A stretch of 64,000 bases of DNA from Sphingobacterium pedocola (GTDB taxonomy: Bacteria; Bacteroidota; Bacteroidia; Sphingobacteriales; Sphingobacteriaceae), in the NCBI RefSeq assembly GCF_015209965.1, contig NZ_MU158690.1, positions 1,192,115-1,256,114 on the forward strand, given 5' to 3'. The notes under the pieces are model-generated. The model had not been told where the DNA came from, did not search any database, and saw only the letters and a list, made by a program, of their open reading frames with translations. The position numbers were made by a program, and so were the translations under genes. Shown here one piece after another: positions 19,982 through 28,320 of this stretch (position 1 is its first letter; every line of letters starts with the position of its first letter).

Positions 19982-20374
19982 TTATGTAATTTTGTTAAAT
20001 ATAGTGATAACGTCCGTTTCATCATTTTGCTACATATTGGATGTATAAAAGTTTTCTTTCGTCATTCTCTCATCCCGAGACATCAGATTCACAAAACACA
20101 TTGTAAGGATAATGACAAAAAAGGGGAACTTGACTCTGAGCGGAGCAAAATGGAGTCGACTGCGGAGCAGGCATCAGGTAGAATAGTGCGGGTGTGTGGG
20201 ACTAATGCAACAATAGGGTCTAAAGATATGTTCTTTCAGTCGGGTTGACGACATAGTTTACTAAACTGTCATTGGTGGTGTGGAGGAATCTAAACTGAGA
20301 GGCAAAACTATATAGCAGCTAAATAAAAAAGCGCCAACAATACTGTCGACGCTTTCGATATATTTTAAGTCGTT
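19982..20374. other. Intergenic region with degenerate palindromic repeat
   Basis: About 390 bp between the two FKBP lipoprotein genes. At about 20058-20116 lies a decayed GTCATTC...ATAATGAC palindrome of the same style as the repeats elsewhere. A terminator for the upstream gene is at 20325-20356. The short reading frame at 20027-20248 has no coding character. Confidence 0.45.
20325..20356 (-). terminator. Terminator of the second FKBP lipoprotein gene
   Basis: On the - strand, AAAGCG and CGCTTTTTT arms enclose a 16-nt loop, ending in a T-run about 20 bp downstream of the stop at 20375. Confidence 0.65.
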
Positions 20375-21040
20375 TTATTCGATTGTTAATACTTCAAATT
20401 CATATACTAATGGTGAGTTAGCTGGGATATCACCTACTTTATTTGCTCCAAAGGCCCAATAAGAAGGGGAGACTACACGAATTTTGCTTCCTTTTTTCAA
20501 ACCCTTCGCAGTTAAACCGCCGATGTTTATGTCGCTGCCGTCTTTCCTGATTGATTTCGGAAAAAAAGAAACGAACCAAACACTATTGTAAACACTGCTA
20601 TTCGAAGTGAAAGTAGCAAAGTCGAAACTACCGTTGGTTTCTCCTTGTACCTCGGTGCCATCCAACAATGATGCTGTATAAGTCACTTTTACTTTTGGAG
20701 CCACCAAGCCGCCAGAGCTAGAAAGTTCATGGGTATATGCCTCATCGTCCTCTTCGGTAGGGACTTCCAAAACTTCAAACCAAAATCCTCTCTTAGGTTT
20801 TTTTTCTATAAGAGTCAAAGGATATTCCGTTTCATCTTCTTGCCAGCCTTCTGGTGCTTCCGAAGGATTGTCCAATAGATATTTTTCAATTTTAATTTTA
20901 TCCTCAGCTAATGAAGCCGCAATTGCTTCTTCTTGTCGACGTTGGTTCGCTTCATTTTCAGCGCTATTGTCTTTCATACAAGAGCTAAATGCAACCGCTG
21001 CAAATGCCAATACTAATAGTGGTTTAAATAGAGTTTTCAT
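20375..21040 (-). CDS. FKBP-type peptidyl-prolyl isomerase-like lipoprotein (paralogue)
   Basis: Second FKBP-fold envelope lipoprotein. The lipobox is ...VAFSSCMKD. A Glu-rich alpha-helical stretch (about residues 28-75) precedes the FKBP domain. That domain shows VTYTASLLDGTEVQG and the closing VVSPSYWAFGANKVGDIPANSPLVYEFEVL pattern (given here in parts: YWAFG, IPANSPL, EFEVL). It is related to the neighbouring 19355-19981 gene but each has its own terminator, so the two look like a diverged tandem duplication. Function in envelope folding is inferred. Confidence 0.75.
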   Translation of the reverse strand: MKTLFKPLLVLAFAAVAFSSCMKDNSAENEANQRRQEEAIAASLAEDKIKIEKYLLDNPSEAPEGWQEDETEYPLTLIEKKPKRGFWFEVLEVPTEEDDEAYTHELSSSGGLVAPKVKVTYTASLLDGTEVQGETNGSFDFATFTSNSSVYNSVWFVSFFPKSIRKDGSDINIGGLTAKGLKKGSKIRVVSPSYWAFGANKVGDIPANSPLVYEFEVLTIE

Positions 21041-21217
21041 AAATTTTAATGTCTTTTCTACAGGATAGAACGCAGGCTCATTCCTTAATGCTACAGCAAA
21101 AGTAAGAAAAAAGGTTTTATTTTTTATTCCACTAATAAAAGTTATCTTTAATGAACTATTTTATATAATGACCAATTTGTTGGTGCCGACTCATCAACAA
21201 CTTAAAAACTAATTGAG

Positions 21218-21646
21218 ATGAAAACCGTAAAACACATTCTCCAGGGTAAATCGTCTGTTATTCACGCTGTAAGCCAAAATACATTGGTTTTGGATGCTTT
21301 GCAAATGATGATGGAAAAAAACATCAGTGCATTGTTGATTGTTGAAAATGACGCGTTAGTTGGTATCTTCACCGAGCGCGACTACGCCCGAAAAATTATC
21401 TTGCAGGGCAAGTCATCCAAAGATACGCCTATCCATTTGGTCATGACACATGATCCACAGACCATCACAACGGAAGTACAAATTGAGAGCTGCATGGAAT
21501 TAATGACCAACAAGCATTTTAGGCATTTGCCCGTGGTGGAAAATGATACTGTTATTGGCATAATTTCTATCGGGGATCTTGTGAAACATATCATCGATGA
21601 TCAAAAGCAGACCATTGACCAACTTCAAAGCTATATCAGCAGTTAG
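21218..21646 (+). CDS. Two-CBS-domain protein
   Basis: Small soluble protein made of a CBS-domain pair (about residues 10-65 and 75-130), which usually binds adenine nucleotides and senses energy state. Landmarks are NISALLIVENDALVGIFTER in the first domain and HFRHLPVVENDTVIGIISIG in the second. The 142-aa length leaves no room for an effector domain, so it probably acts by binding a partner. It stands alone, upstream of a palindromic repeat. Confidence 0.85.
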   Translation: MKTVKHILQGKSSVIHAVSQNTLVLDALQMMMEKNISALLIVENDALVGIFTERDYARKIILQGKSSKDTPIHLVMTHDPQTITTEVQIESCMELMTNKHFRHLPVVENDTVIGIISIGDLVKHIIDDQKQTIDQLQSYISS

Positions 21647-21677
21647 GAAAAAGTAGAGCTAAATAAAAAGTAAAAAA

Positions 21678-21848
21678 AGGTGTCTAAAAAGTACCGTTTG
21701 CCGTCATTTCGAACCGGAGGGACGATGGTGACCGCGAAGCAAAATCTATGGACATACATGTGCTAATCAATCAAAAACGCAGATTATCACGTCGCTAGCG
21801 CTCCTCATAATGACGCGTTTTTACGTTTGCTAGATGTTTTTATACACC
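21678..21848. repeat. Degenerate palindromic (GTCATTnCGAG-type) repeat
   Basis: Outer GGTGTcTAAAAA and TTTTTAtACACC arms enclose inner arms beginning GTCATTTCGA (from about 21702) and, on the other strand, GTCATTATGAGG. It is the same architecture as the element at 25868-26010 but more diverged. It lies between convergent genes. Confidence 0.55.
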
Positions 21849-21856
21849 CTCTTTTG

Positions 21857-22360
21857 TTAAGGCGTTTGTAAATCAATTACACTTATGTCGTCGATTGCGT
21901 TCAGTAGTTCCTTTAACTGGGTGGGGTTCAATACACCACCGTGGCGAAATAGTGTTTGATAGTTCTTGTCGAGTAATACCCAAGTCGGAAAAGCGAGCGT
22001 ACCGGGGCCGTTTAATGCCCGAGCAAGTTCGTTTGTGCCGGTGTTTTTGCCCGTAGGCTTGAACGTATAGTCCTTGCCTTGAAATAAAACGTTATCTCTA
22101 CTTTCCGCATCAAATGCTACATAGTAGAATGAGTTTGCGCTTATAGCGAAATCCTTGTTCTTTCGTATTTGGTTCTTCTGCATCTGGCAATATTGACACC
22201 AATCGGTAGATAGCAGGATTAATATCGGCTTCGCTTGTTGCGCCATCAGGCTATCCACCTCAGCGATGTCCACTGGATTTATCTGCGCCTTGCAAAAGGA
22301 ACTAAACAAACCAATTAAAGCTAGCAATACCGCATAATTTTTACCTAATCCTGCTATCAT
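21857..22360 (-). CDS. Thioredoxin-fold periplasmic protein
   Basis: Probable exported thiol-disulfide protein. It has a signal peptide (to about ...FCKAQ), then the active-site motif WCQYC near residue 52 within LLSTDWCQYCQMQKN, and the cis-Pro block FPTWVLLD near residue 126. The 167-aa size fits a DUF255/thioredoxin-like single domain. It starts 10 bp after the TonB receptor gene stop and is therefore probably co-transcribed with it. The pairing suggests a role in handling a thiol-reactive ligand such as a metal, which is an inference. Confidence 0.8.
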   Translation of the reverse strand: MIAGLGKNYAVLLALIGLFSSFCKAQINPVDIAEVDSLMAQQAKPILILLSTDWCQYCQMQKNQIRKNKDFAISANSFYYVAFDAESRDNVLFQGKDYTFKPTGKNTGTNELARALNGPGTLAFPTWVLLDKNYQTLFRHGGVLNPTQLKELLNAIDDISVIDLQTP

Positions 22361-22370
22361 GATACCTATA

Positions 22371-24602
22371 TTATCTTAGTAAATTATAGCGAACGCCCAA
22401 GAATCCACGAATCCCTTGGTTTGGTCCGTAAACGTAACTGGGGTCAAACGGTAGAAGACTCGGATCATCAATTTTTTCAAATGGGTCATGGGCACGGGAG
22501 ATAATAAATGGAATCCCTTTGGTGGGTGTCCAGTTCAGTAAATTCTTGACACCGGCAAAAATTTCAAGCCCGTTCTGGAAGTGTTTCGTGACTTGTATAT
22601 TCTGGATGCTCCATGCCTTCGATTCGTCGGGTCTGGGATCGTCTGCACCTAGAATAGGTAAGCGCATAGGACCTATAACATTACCAGTATAGTCAAAACT
22701 TAATCCGAGACGGTTCCAGTTATATCCAATGGTCCAGGTACCCATATATTTTTCGGTGAGCATCTGCCATTCCCGCTCGCCTTCTTCTTCACTATAAACA
22801 TCCATTACGGTACCACCGATCATCGCTTTCAAACCACTCGAATGCGCCCAGTCCAGATTGACAGAAATACCTTTTGAAACGGCATGTCCATCTAAATTGG
22901 AATAGATGATCTTATTGATATCGGTATCATAGTCGGGGATAATCTTATTGCTAAAGTAGGTGTAAAATGCGCTGGCATCGATACCAAATACAGAACCATT
23001 GTCCGAGTAGAACTTCTTCACGTAGTTGACGTTTGTATTCCAGGAAGTTTCGGGCTTGAGATCACCTTCGAAAACCACATCGCGGGCACCGGTTAGTGCG
23101 GCATGGTCTTCCGTAAAGACATTGGCTACACGATAACCGTTTCCGGCACCGATCCTCAGGACCTGGGTTTTGTCTTTGGAGTTCCATTTATAATTTACAC
23201 GCGGAGATAAGATACTCCCGTGGATAGAGTTATAATCGTAACGTGCTCCAAGCAATAACTTGTGTTGCGGATGTAGGGTAATTTCATCTTGGACAAACAG
23301 CCCCGGCAAATGTGTGTGCGATACTTCGGTTGTTGCGGGAGTATTATCGTCGTAATAGGTGTAACGATAGGCCAGTCCGGTCAATAGATCATGGTTTTTA
23401 AGTTGTTTATGCCAAGTTAACTGACCAAATACAATTTTCTGGTCTGCCGTATATTGGACGTCGCCATAGACACTATTTTGATCGTGCCCATTTGCGCTGA
23501 GAGATAGCGAGAAATCTTCGCTACCAGGTAAGTCGTAGACGCCCATCACTTCCCAGCGTTTGGTATAAATGCTTTCGCCATAAACCTCATCGCCTCCACG
23601 ATATTGCTTGTTCCAGTTCATTTCTCCGCCCCATCGATCTTCGTATATATACCGGCCGGCCAGGGAGAATGTTTTATTGTCTTTGCGCGCGAAATTCCAT
23701 TTATTAAAAATGGAAATCCGATCCTGCAAGGTAACGTCTGTAAAGTTATCTCCGTTTTTATCTAACGGATTCGAATAGTTAAAGTAATTCACGCCTAGCA
23801 ACGACTGAGCGGAACCCACTTTGAATTTACCTCCGAGATCTAAGTTGTATTCCTGCCAGGTTGTTCCGAATGTTTCCAAGCTAAATAATGGTGCGTTTTC
23901 AGGCGTTTTCGTGATGATGTTGATGAGACCACCTACGGCTTCACTCCCGTATAATGTAGAGGCTGGGCCTTTTACTATTTCTACACGTTCAATTAAGGCT
24001 TGCGGAATCCCGTTCAATCCATATACTGTTGAAAGGCCGGAGACAATCGGCATACCGTCAATCAGTACCATGGTGTATGGCCCTTCCAGACCATTGATAT
24101 GGATGTCACCGGTATTACATACGCTGCAGTTGATCTGCGGGCGCACACCATTTATATTCTGGAGAGATTCGAAAATTGTCGGGGCGGGGTTCGCTCTGAA
24201 AAATTTGGCAGAATAGACCTCTACCGGAATTGGGCTTTCTAACTTGGAGACCGCGCGCAGCGTGCCAGATACCACTACTTCATCTAGATTGCGATTGTCT
24301 TTTTGTAATATAATACGGAGTTGTGAACTTTTTTGGGAATCGTTGATGTTTTGTTTATAGGGCAGATAACCGATTGTGCGCACTAGAATAGTAACCGGAT
24401 TTTGCGTAGAGGTTAGGGAAAATTTACCCTGCTCATCGGAAGAAGCGGCGATAGACGTACCTTCTATGAGGATAGTGGCATGCTCAATAGGGTTGCCTTT
24501 TGGGTCTTGGATAGTCCCTTCGATTTTCTGTTGGGCAAAGCTAGTTGATAAAGCAAATAGCATAAGTACGGTCATGAAATGACCATAATAGTTTGTAGAC
24601 AT
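22371..24602 (-). CDS. TonB-dependent outer-membrane receptor with CarboxypepD_reg-like domain
   Basis: Energised outer-membrane importer. The ATG at 24602 (MSTNYYGHF) is chosen because the longer frame starting at 24695 adds 31 residues before a clear signal peptide. A carboxypeptidase-regulatory-like domain (IQDPKGNPIEHATILIEGTS) is followed by a plug with VEIVKGPASTLYGSEAVGGL and LIDGMPIVSGLSTVYG. The barrel ends in FLGVRYNLLR. The plug contains an unusual CSVCNTGDIHINGLEG segment with two cysteines. No SusD partner is present, so the substrate is likely a metal complex or small molecule. The thioredoxin-fold gene follows. Confidence 0.85.
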   Translation of the reverse strand: MSTNYYGHFMTVLMLFALSTSFAQQKIEGTIQDPKGNPIEHATILIEGTSIAASSDEQGKFSLTSTQNPVTILVRTIGYLPYKQNINDSQKSSQLRIILQKDNRNLDEVVVSGTLRAVSKLESPIPVEVYSAKFFRANPAPTIFESLQNINGVRPQINCSVCNTGDIHINGLEGPYTMVLIDGMPIVSGLSTVYGLNGIPQALIERVEIVKGPASTLYGSEAVGGLINIITKTPENAPLFSLETFGTTWQEYNLDLGGKFKVGSAQSLLGVNYFNYSNPLDKNGDNFTDVTLQDRISIFNKWNFARKDNKTFSLAGRYIYEDRWGGEMNWNKQYRGGDEVYGESIYTKRWEVMGVYDLPGSEDFSLSLSANGHDQNSVYGDVQYTADQKIVFGQLTWHKQLKNHDLLTGLAYRYTYYDDNTPATTEVSHTHLPGLFVQDEITLHPQHKLLLGARYDYNSIHGSILSPRVNYKWNSKDKTQVLRIGAGNGYRVANVFTEDHAALTGARDVVFEGDLKPETSWNTNVNYVKKFYSDNGSVFGIDASAFYTYFSNKIIPDYDTDINKIIYSNLDGHAVSKGISVNLDWAHSSGLKAMIGGTVMDVYSEEEGEREWQMLTEKYMGTWTIGYNWNRLGLSFDYTGNVIGPMRLPILGADDPRPDESKAWSIQNIQVTKHFQNGLEIFAGVKNLLNWTPTKGIPFIISRAHDPFEKIDDPSLLPFDPSYVYGPNQGIRGFLGVRYNLLR

Positions 24603-25045
24603 ATAATATATAATGTGTTCTTGATGAAATACGTTAAAAAATAAATACTTAGTGGTGGTAACGGACGAATGGAAAAGCTGCTGGTAGATTGCCACGTCGT
24701 GCCTCCTCGCAATGACGGTGACGATTTACGTAGTAGATAGTCTTTTCTAAAGCGTATTGCTATGCTAGAAGATTGCCACGTCGTGTCTCCTCGCAATGAC
24801 GGTGACAGGTTACGTAGCAGCTAGTCTTTTCTAAAGTATATTGCTGCTATGCTAGAAGATTGCCACATCGTGCCGCCTCGCAATGACGGTGACAGTTTAC
24901 GTAGTAGATAGTCTTTTCTAAAGCGTATTGCTATGCTAGAAGATTGCCACGTCGTACTGCCTCGCAATGACGGTGATGTTGTACTTTCTTGCAATGGCGA
25001 CAATATCGTAGACAGCAGATGGTCTTTTTTCCGTTCCGTAAATTG
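24603..25045. other. Intergenic region dominated by a tandem repeat array
   Basis: About 440 bp between the TonB receptor start and the His-rich protein gene stop, most of it the array at 24686-24977. Apparent reading frames here encode repeated SLRGGT-like peptides that simply follow the DNA repeats. Confidence 0.6.
24686..24977. repeat. Tandem array of 84-87-bp palindromic repeat units
   Basis: Three full units begin AGATTGCCACRTCGT at 24686, 24770 and 24857, and a truncated fourth begins at 24941. Each unit joins a GTCATTGCGAGG-type module (complement CCTCGCAATGAC) to an identical-looking spacer with TAGTCTTTTCTAAAG and GCTATGCTAGA. Unit 2 is 3 bp longer (GCT insertion). Copies differ by a few substitutions only, which implies recent amplification. 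Confidence 0.85.
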
Positions 25046-25429
25046 TTAGACGTGATATTGGGGAGGGCCTCTTAGGTAATAAGAGTTAAAAATAGGTGTG
25101 TATTCCCGATAGGAATAGTATGAATAATTCTCGAAATTAAATTCTTGAAAAAAAGGAAGCTCAAAGACGACGAAATCTGAAGAAAGGAAACTTCCTTGAA
25201 AAACAATGTTTAGGTATTGAATTTCACCATCCGATTTGTGGTGCTTTTTGTGCGACTTATCGGTGAAATCGTAGGGGTGAATATGTGTTACGATTTCGCC
25301 ACTGGAAGTGATCTCTTTGTGCATGAACACAACACCACTGATTACAATTACACACATCCACCCGGCTAGGAGGGATGCAAATAATCTGCGGTATGTGGAT
25401 AGTATGCTCAGCATATTCGGATAATGCAA
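25046..25429 (-). CDS. Small His-rich membrane-anchored protein, unrecognised
   Basis: Not assigned to a named family with certainty. The 127-aa protein starts at ATG 25429 (or ATG 25414) and has one hydrophobic segment (LLAGWMCVIVISGVVFMH). A histidine-rich stretch (HIHPYD...KSHKKHHKSD, about residues 44-67) and a Pro-rich tail ending RGPPQYHV follow. Similar small proteins with an N-terminal membrane segment, clustered histidines and an RGPP-type end occur near metal-related TonB receptors in Bacteroidota. A metal-binding role next to the 22371-24602 receptor is plausible but unproven. It lies 34 bp after panD on the same strand. Confidence 0.6.
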   Translation of the reverse strand: MHYPNMLSILSTYRRLFASLLAGWMCVIVISGVVFMHKEITSSGEIVTHIHPYDFTDKSHKKHHKSDGEIQYLNIVFQGSFLSSDFVVFELPFFQEFNFENYSYYSYREYTPIFNSYYLRGPPQYHV

Positions 25430-25463
25430 TCGAATTCGTATTATTCGATGGTAAAGTTAATCA

Positions 25464-25814
25464 TTATTTCAATAACCTGTTGTGGTCATCTGGAAATACA
25501 AGTGAGGGTTTGTGTTTCCGTGCTTCTTCGCGATCCATCGTGGCATAGGAGATAATAATTACAATGTCTCCTACTTGCACCAATCGAGCCGCTGCTCCGT
25601 TCAGACAGATCGTGCCTGTACCCCGTTCGCCCGGTATTACATATGTTTCTAATCGAGCTCCGTTGTTGTTATTTACGATCTGTACCTTCTCATTGGCAAT
25701 AATATCTGCCGCATCCATCAAATCTTCATCAATAGTGATACTTCCCACATAATTCAATTCGGCTTGTGTTACACGAGCGCGATGAATTTTCGATTTCATT
25801 ACTTCGATCATCAT
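25464..25814 (-). CDS. panD: Aspartate 1-decarboxylase
   Basis: Makes beta-alanine from aspartate for pantothenate and coenzyme A synthesis. The proenzyme cleaves itself at Gly24-Ser25 (NYVGSITID) to form the pyruvoyl cofactor. Other family blocks are [14 protein letters not shown] at the start, [20 protein letters not shown] (Tyr/Arg around the active site) and [10 protein letters not shown]. At 116 aa the length is standard. Several start Met codons are possible (25814, 25811); the first aligns the cleavage site to position 24/25 as in E. coli. Confidence 0.95.
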   Translation of the reverse strand: MMIEVMKSKIHRARVTQAELNYVGSITIDEDLMDAADIIANEKVQIVNNNNGARLETYVIPGERGTGTICLNGAAARLVQVGDIVIIISYATMDREEARKHKPSLVFPDDHNRLLK

Positions 25815-25867
25815 AACTGCAAAATTAATCTTTTTATTGTTTATTTAAAGTAAGAAATTGTGGGGGC

Positions 25868-26010
25868 AGGGATTTCGCTTTTAACTTCTTTGTCCGTTTC
25901 TCGTCATTGCGAGAAGGAGGTACGACGACGAAGCAATCTCATTATTGGCCTTAGACTGCTTCGTCGTACCTCCTCGCAGTGACGAATGTGTTTTTAAAAG
26001 CGAAATCCCT
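25868..26010. repeat. 143-bp MITE-like inverted repeat
   Basis: Perfect 17-bp outer arms AGGGATTTCGCTTTTAA (25868-25884) and its complement (25994-26010) enclose inner arms. The inner arms start TCGTCATTGCGAG on one strand and TCGTCACTGCGAG on the other and pair over about 33 bp, with two 3-nt gaps. The whole would fold into a long hairpin. No coding sequence. Confidence 0.8.
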
Positions 26011-26114
26011 GAATTGAGGGGGGATTTATTTGAATAAGTTTAAAGAACCTATTTTTTATACAATTTGAAATTTCCCCTTTCACCTCCTCTTCGCTACTTG
26101 CCGTGGCAGGGCTT

Positions 26115-26244
26115 CCTACTTTTGACCGCAAAAGTAGGCAAAACTCGTCGCTGTATCCATTTGCCACAGTGGCTAGTGCCTCCTCCTGCTATTGTCGACC
26201 CACCAAGGCGACATTTATCGTTCATGTTAGGATAGTGCATTCGT
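26115..26244. repeat. Dispersed intergenic repeat, copy 2
   Basis: A perfect 10-bp stem CCTACTTTTG/CAAAAGTAGG (26115-26138) is followed by TCGTCGCTGTA, a CCATTTGCC block, TAGTGCCTCC, AAGGCGACATTT and GGATAGTGC, in the same order as at 8944-9073. Confidence 0.6.
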
Positions 26245-26326
26245 TACGAAAGTTAAGTGTTCGGCAAACTCAAAAACTCCGGCCTTAGCGGATTTGGACT
26301 GGCCAATGGCGGTGCAGCACCGAGCA

Positions 26327-27556
26327 TCACTCCTCTTTAACCTCTTCAAACCGTTCACCTGAAAATCGGGTGACCAGCATTGCGGCAACGGTGTCTCCTG
26401 TAGCATTAAGGACCGTAGCGAGCGGATCTACGAGGGCGCCAATAATCATAATGGCTGGTATGGCTTCATTTGGGATGCCATACACAGAGATCATTAACAT
26501 TTCACCGATAAATCCACCGTTTGGAATCCCTCCTGCTACCATACTCACGAGAATAGTTATACCGACGGCGGTAATGAGGGTGGTTGGTTCGAAGAAGTTC
26601 CATTCCAGTATAGAAAAAGCAACATAGATTTTTAGTATGGAGGAAATGGAAGATCCATTTTTATAGAGGGTGTTGCCCAACGGGATAACAACATTCGCTA
26701 CGCCTGCGGGTATACCTAATTTTTTCGCTGCATCTAGATTTGCTGGGAGAGTAGCTAGACTGCTGCATGTACTCAATGCGGTCAAAGACGGCGTGATGTT
26801 ATATTTCCAGTACCCGGTAACACCGTTCTTTTGCTGTGCTACAAAAGCGTATATGGAATAGAATGTAAAGAAAAATACAATTCCAAAAATATAATAGAAT
26901 GCCAATGGTTTTGCGTAGAAGCCGAATAATTCGGGACCTAATGTGTGTACTTGATATGCAAAATATGCCCCCAGACCGATAGGGCCAAATTTCATGATTA
27001 GTGTCAAGAGCGATTTCATTACCTCATTCCCGGCATTCAGAAATTTCACAAACAGCGCGGCGTCTTCGCCTGTCTTCCGAGCAGCTGTGCCGACTAAAAA
27101 AGAAAATATTACGAAAGCCAGTATATTTTGGCGCGACAGTAGATTGGCGAATTCTCCAACAGTTAAAAAGCGCACTATTTTATCACCCCAGGTATCGTCT
27201 GCGTTGGTTGCCAAACTTTCAATCGCGGCAGAAGTATCTTTAGCGGCCGTAACCGGGAAGATCCAAAGACCTATTATCGTAGCAATAGCGGCAATAACGA
27301 TTGTCGCCACAAACACAGCAGACATCGTTCCTAAAATCCTGCCCAACTTGTTGTTGCTTTCTATATTGGCAACGGAAGAAGAAATGGCAAAAAATAGCAA
27401 TGGAATAACAGCTACAAAAAGCAGGTTTAAAAATATGTCCCCTAGCGGCTTAATAAATGGAACAACGCTGGGTAACAGTAGGCCGATAATACTACCGACT
27501 ATTATTCCGACCAATAGTTGGATAATATTACTGTAGTTTTTGAGTATTTCCTGCAT
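26327..27556 (-). CDS. Dicarboxylate/amino acid:cation symporter (DAACS family)
   Basis: Inner-membrane Na+- or H+-coupled transporter for C4-dicarboxylates or acidic amino acids. The 409-aa protein has eight or so hydrophobic segments, starting YSNIIQLLVGIIVGSIIGLL. It shows the re-entrant-loop serine motif SLTALSTCSSLATLP and the later PLGNTLYKNGSSI and GGIPNGGFIGEM blocks, typical for GltP/DctA/SstT relatives. It is transcribed divergently from mnmD. The substrate cannot be decided from the sequence. Confidence 0.9.
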   Translation of the reverse strand: MQEILKNYSNIIQLLVGIIVGSIIGLLLPSVVPFIKPLGDIFLNLLFVAVIPLLFFAISSSVANIESNNKLGRILGTMSAVFVATIVIAAIATIIGLWIFPVTAAKDTSAAIESLATNADDTWGDKIVRFLTVGEFANLLSRQNILAFVIFSFLVGTAARKTGEDAALFVKFLNAGNEVMKSLLTLIMKFGPIGLGAYFAYQVHTLGPELFGFYAKPLAFYYIFGIVFFFTFYSIYAFVAQQKNGVTGYWKYNITPSLTALSTCSSLATLPANLDAAKKLGIPAGVANVVIPLGNTLYKNGSSISSILKIYVAFSILEWNFFEPTTLITAVGITILVSMVAGGIPNGGFIGEMLMISVYGIPNEAIPAIMIIGALVDPLATVLNATGDTVAAMLVTRFSGERFEEVKEE

Positions 27557-27594
27557 CAGAATTATGTCTAGCGCTAAAATAGCCTTTTTTGTAT

Positions 27595-27602
27595 TAGATT
27601 TG
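27595..27602 (+). promoter_or_regulatory. -7 element of the mnmD promoter
   Basis: TAGATTTG matches TAnnTTTG and sits 19 bp before the mnmD ATG. No convincing -33 box was seen. Confidence 0.4.
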
Positions 27603-27621
27603 AAGAATAAATTTTTGTTTT

Positions 27622-28287
27622 ATGGATTTTGTAACAACCGGAGATGGTTCAAAAACGCTGTATCATGCTGAAATAGGTGAACATTATCATTCGAAACACG
27701 GGGCATACCAGGAAAGTATACATGTTTTTTTAAAATCTGGGCTACAGTTTTTTTTAGAAAAGGAACATAAAAAAGAAGCATCCATTTTAGAAGTCGGATT
27801 TGGGACGGGGCTCAATTTTCTGCTTACAGCAGATTATTGCGCAAAAAATGCCGTGAAATTAAATTACCGAGGTATAGAAGCATTTCCGTTGCCATTGGAA
27901 ATCATATCACAAACCGATTACGACCAATATATTTCTGCAGCTTTGTGGAATGATTTTGTTTCCACTTATGAAAGTGCAGTGAAAGGGTCAGTAAAGTTAG
28001 CTAACGAGATCGATTTAGGTATTGCACATACAGATGTGTTGGATTTTGAGGACAAAAGCACATTTGACGTCATGTACTTCGATGCTTTTGCGGCCATACA
28101 TCAACCTGAAATGTGGTCGGATGAGACGTTAGCTCATGTGTGCAGCTTCTTGAAACCCGGCGGTGTATTTGTAACATACGCCATTACGGGGAACTTGAAG
28201 CGGAGCATGAAAGCCTTAGGTTTTTCAATTGAAAAGGTACCTGGCGCTCCGGGTAAAAGAGAGATGTTGAGAGCTATAAAACAATAA
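27622..28287 (+). CDS. mnmD: tRNA 5-methylaminomethyl-2-thiouridine-34 methyltransferase MnmD
   Basis: SAM-dependent methyltransferase completing mnm5s2U at the wobble position of some tRNAs. It is the stand-alone MnmD form (221 aa) without the FAD domain of MnmC. The N-terminal signature TTGDGSKTLYHAEIGEHYHSKHGAYQES (in parts) is diagnostic of the family. The SAM-binding motif is ILEVGFGTGLNF near residue 56, and the active-site block DVMYFDAFA is near residue 151. A strong terminator follows directly. Confidence 0.9.
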   Translation: MDFVTTGDGSKTLYHAEIGEHYHSKHGAYQESIHVFLKSGLQFFLEKEHKKEASILEVGFGTGLNFLLTADYCAKNAVKLNYRGIEAFPLPLEIISQTDYDQYISAALWNDFVSTYESAVKGSVKLANEIDLGIAHTDVLDFEDKSTFDVMYFDAFAAIHQPEMWSDETLAHVCSFLKPGGVFVTYAITGNLKRSMKALGFSIEKVPGAPGKREMLRAIKQ

Positions 28288-28316
28288 AATCCGCTAATCA
28301 GCGGATTTTATTGTTT
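28285..28316. terminator. Terminator between mnmD and the convergent slyD-like gene
   Basis: A perfect 11-bp stem TAAAATCCGCT/AGCGGATTTTA with a 4-nt loop and TTGTTTTT after it. The A-run on the left makes it usable on the - strand too. Confidence 0.85.
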
Positions 28317-28320
28317 TTAA

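Larger units (their letters stand above)
25815..26326. other. Intergenic region with two repeat elements
   Basis: About 510 bp containing a 143-bp inverted-repeat element (25868-26010) and copy 2 of the dispersed repeat (26115-26244). No gene is supported. Confidence 0.6.

Noticed and set aside
20027..20248. 73-codon + strand frame
   Set aside because: Non-coding composition and overlap with a degenerate palindromic repeat.
24686..24977. CRISPR array
   Set aside because: Units are 84-87 bp with no unique spacers between short repeats, and no cas genes are near.
24572..25003. Reading frames with repeated SLRGGT-WQSS-like peptides on the - strand
   Set aside because: They merely translate the tandem DNA repeat; no start signal or conserved domain, and frame changes with each 87-bp unit.
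26370..27536. Several + strand frames over the symporter gene
   Set aside because: Antisense shadows of a clear transporter gene.
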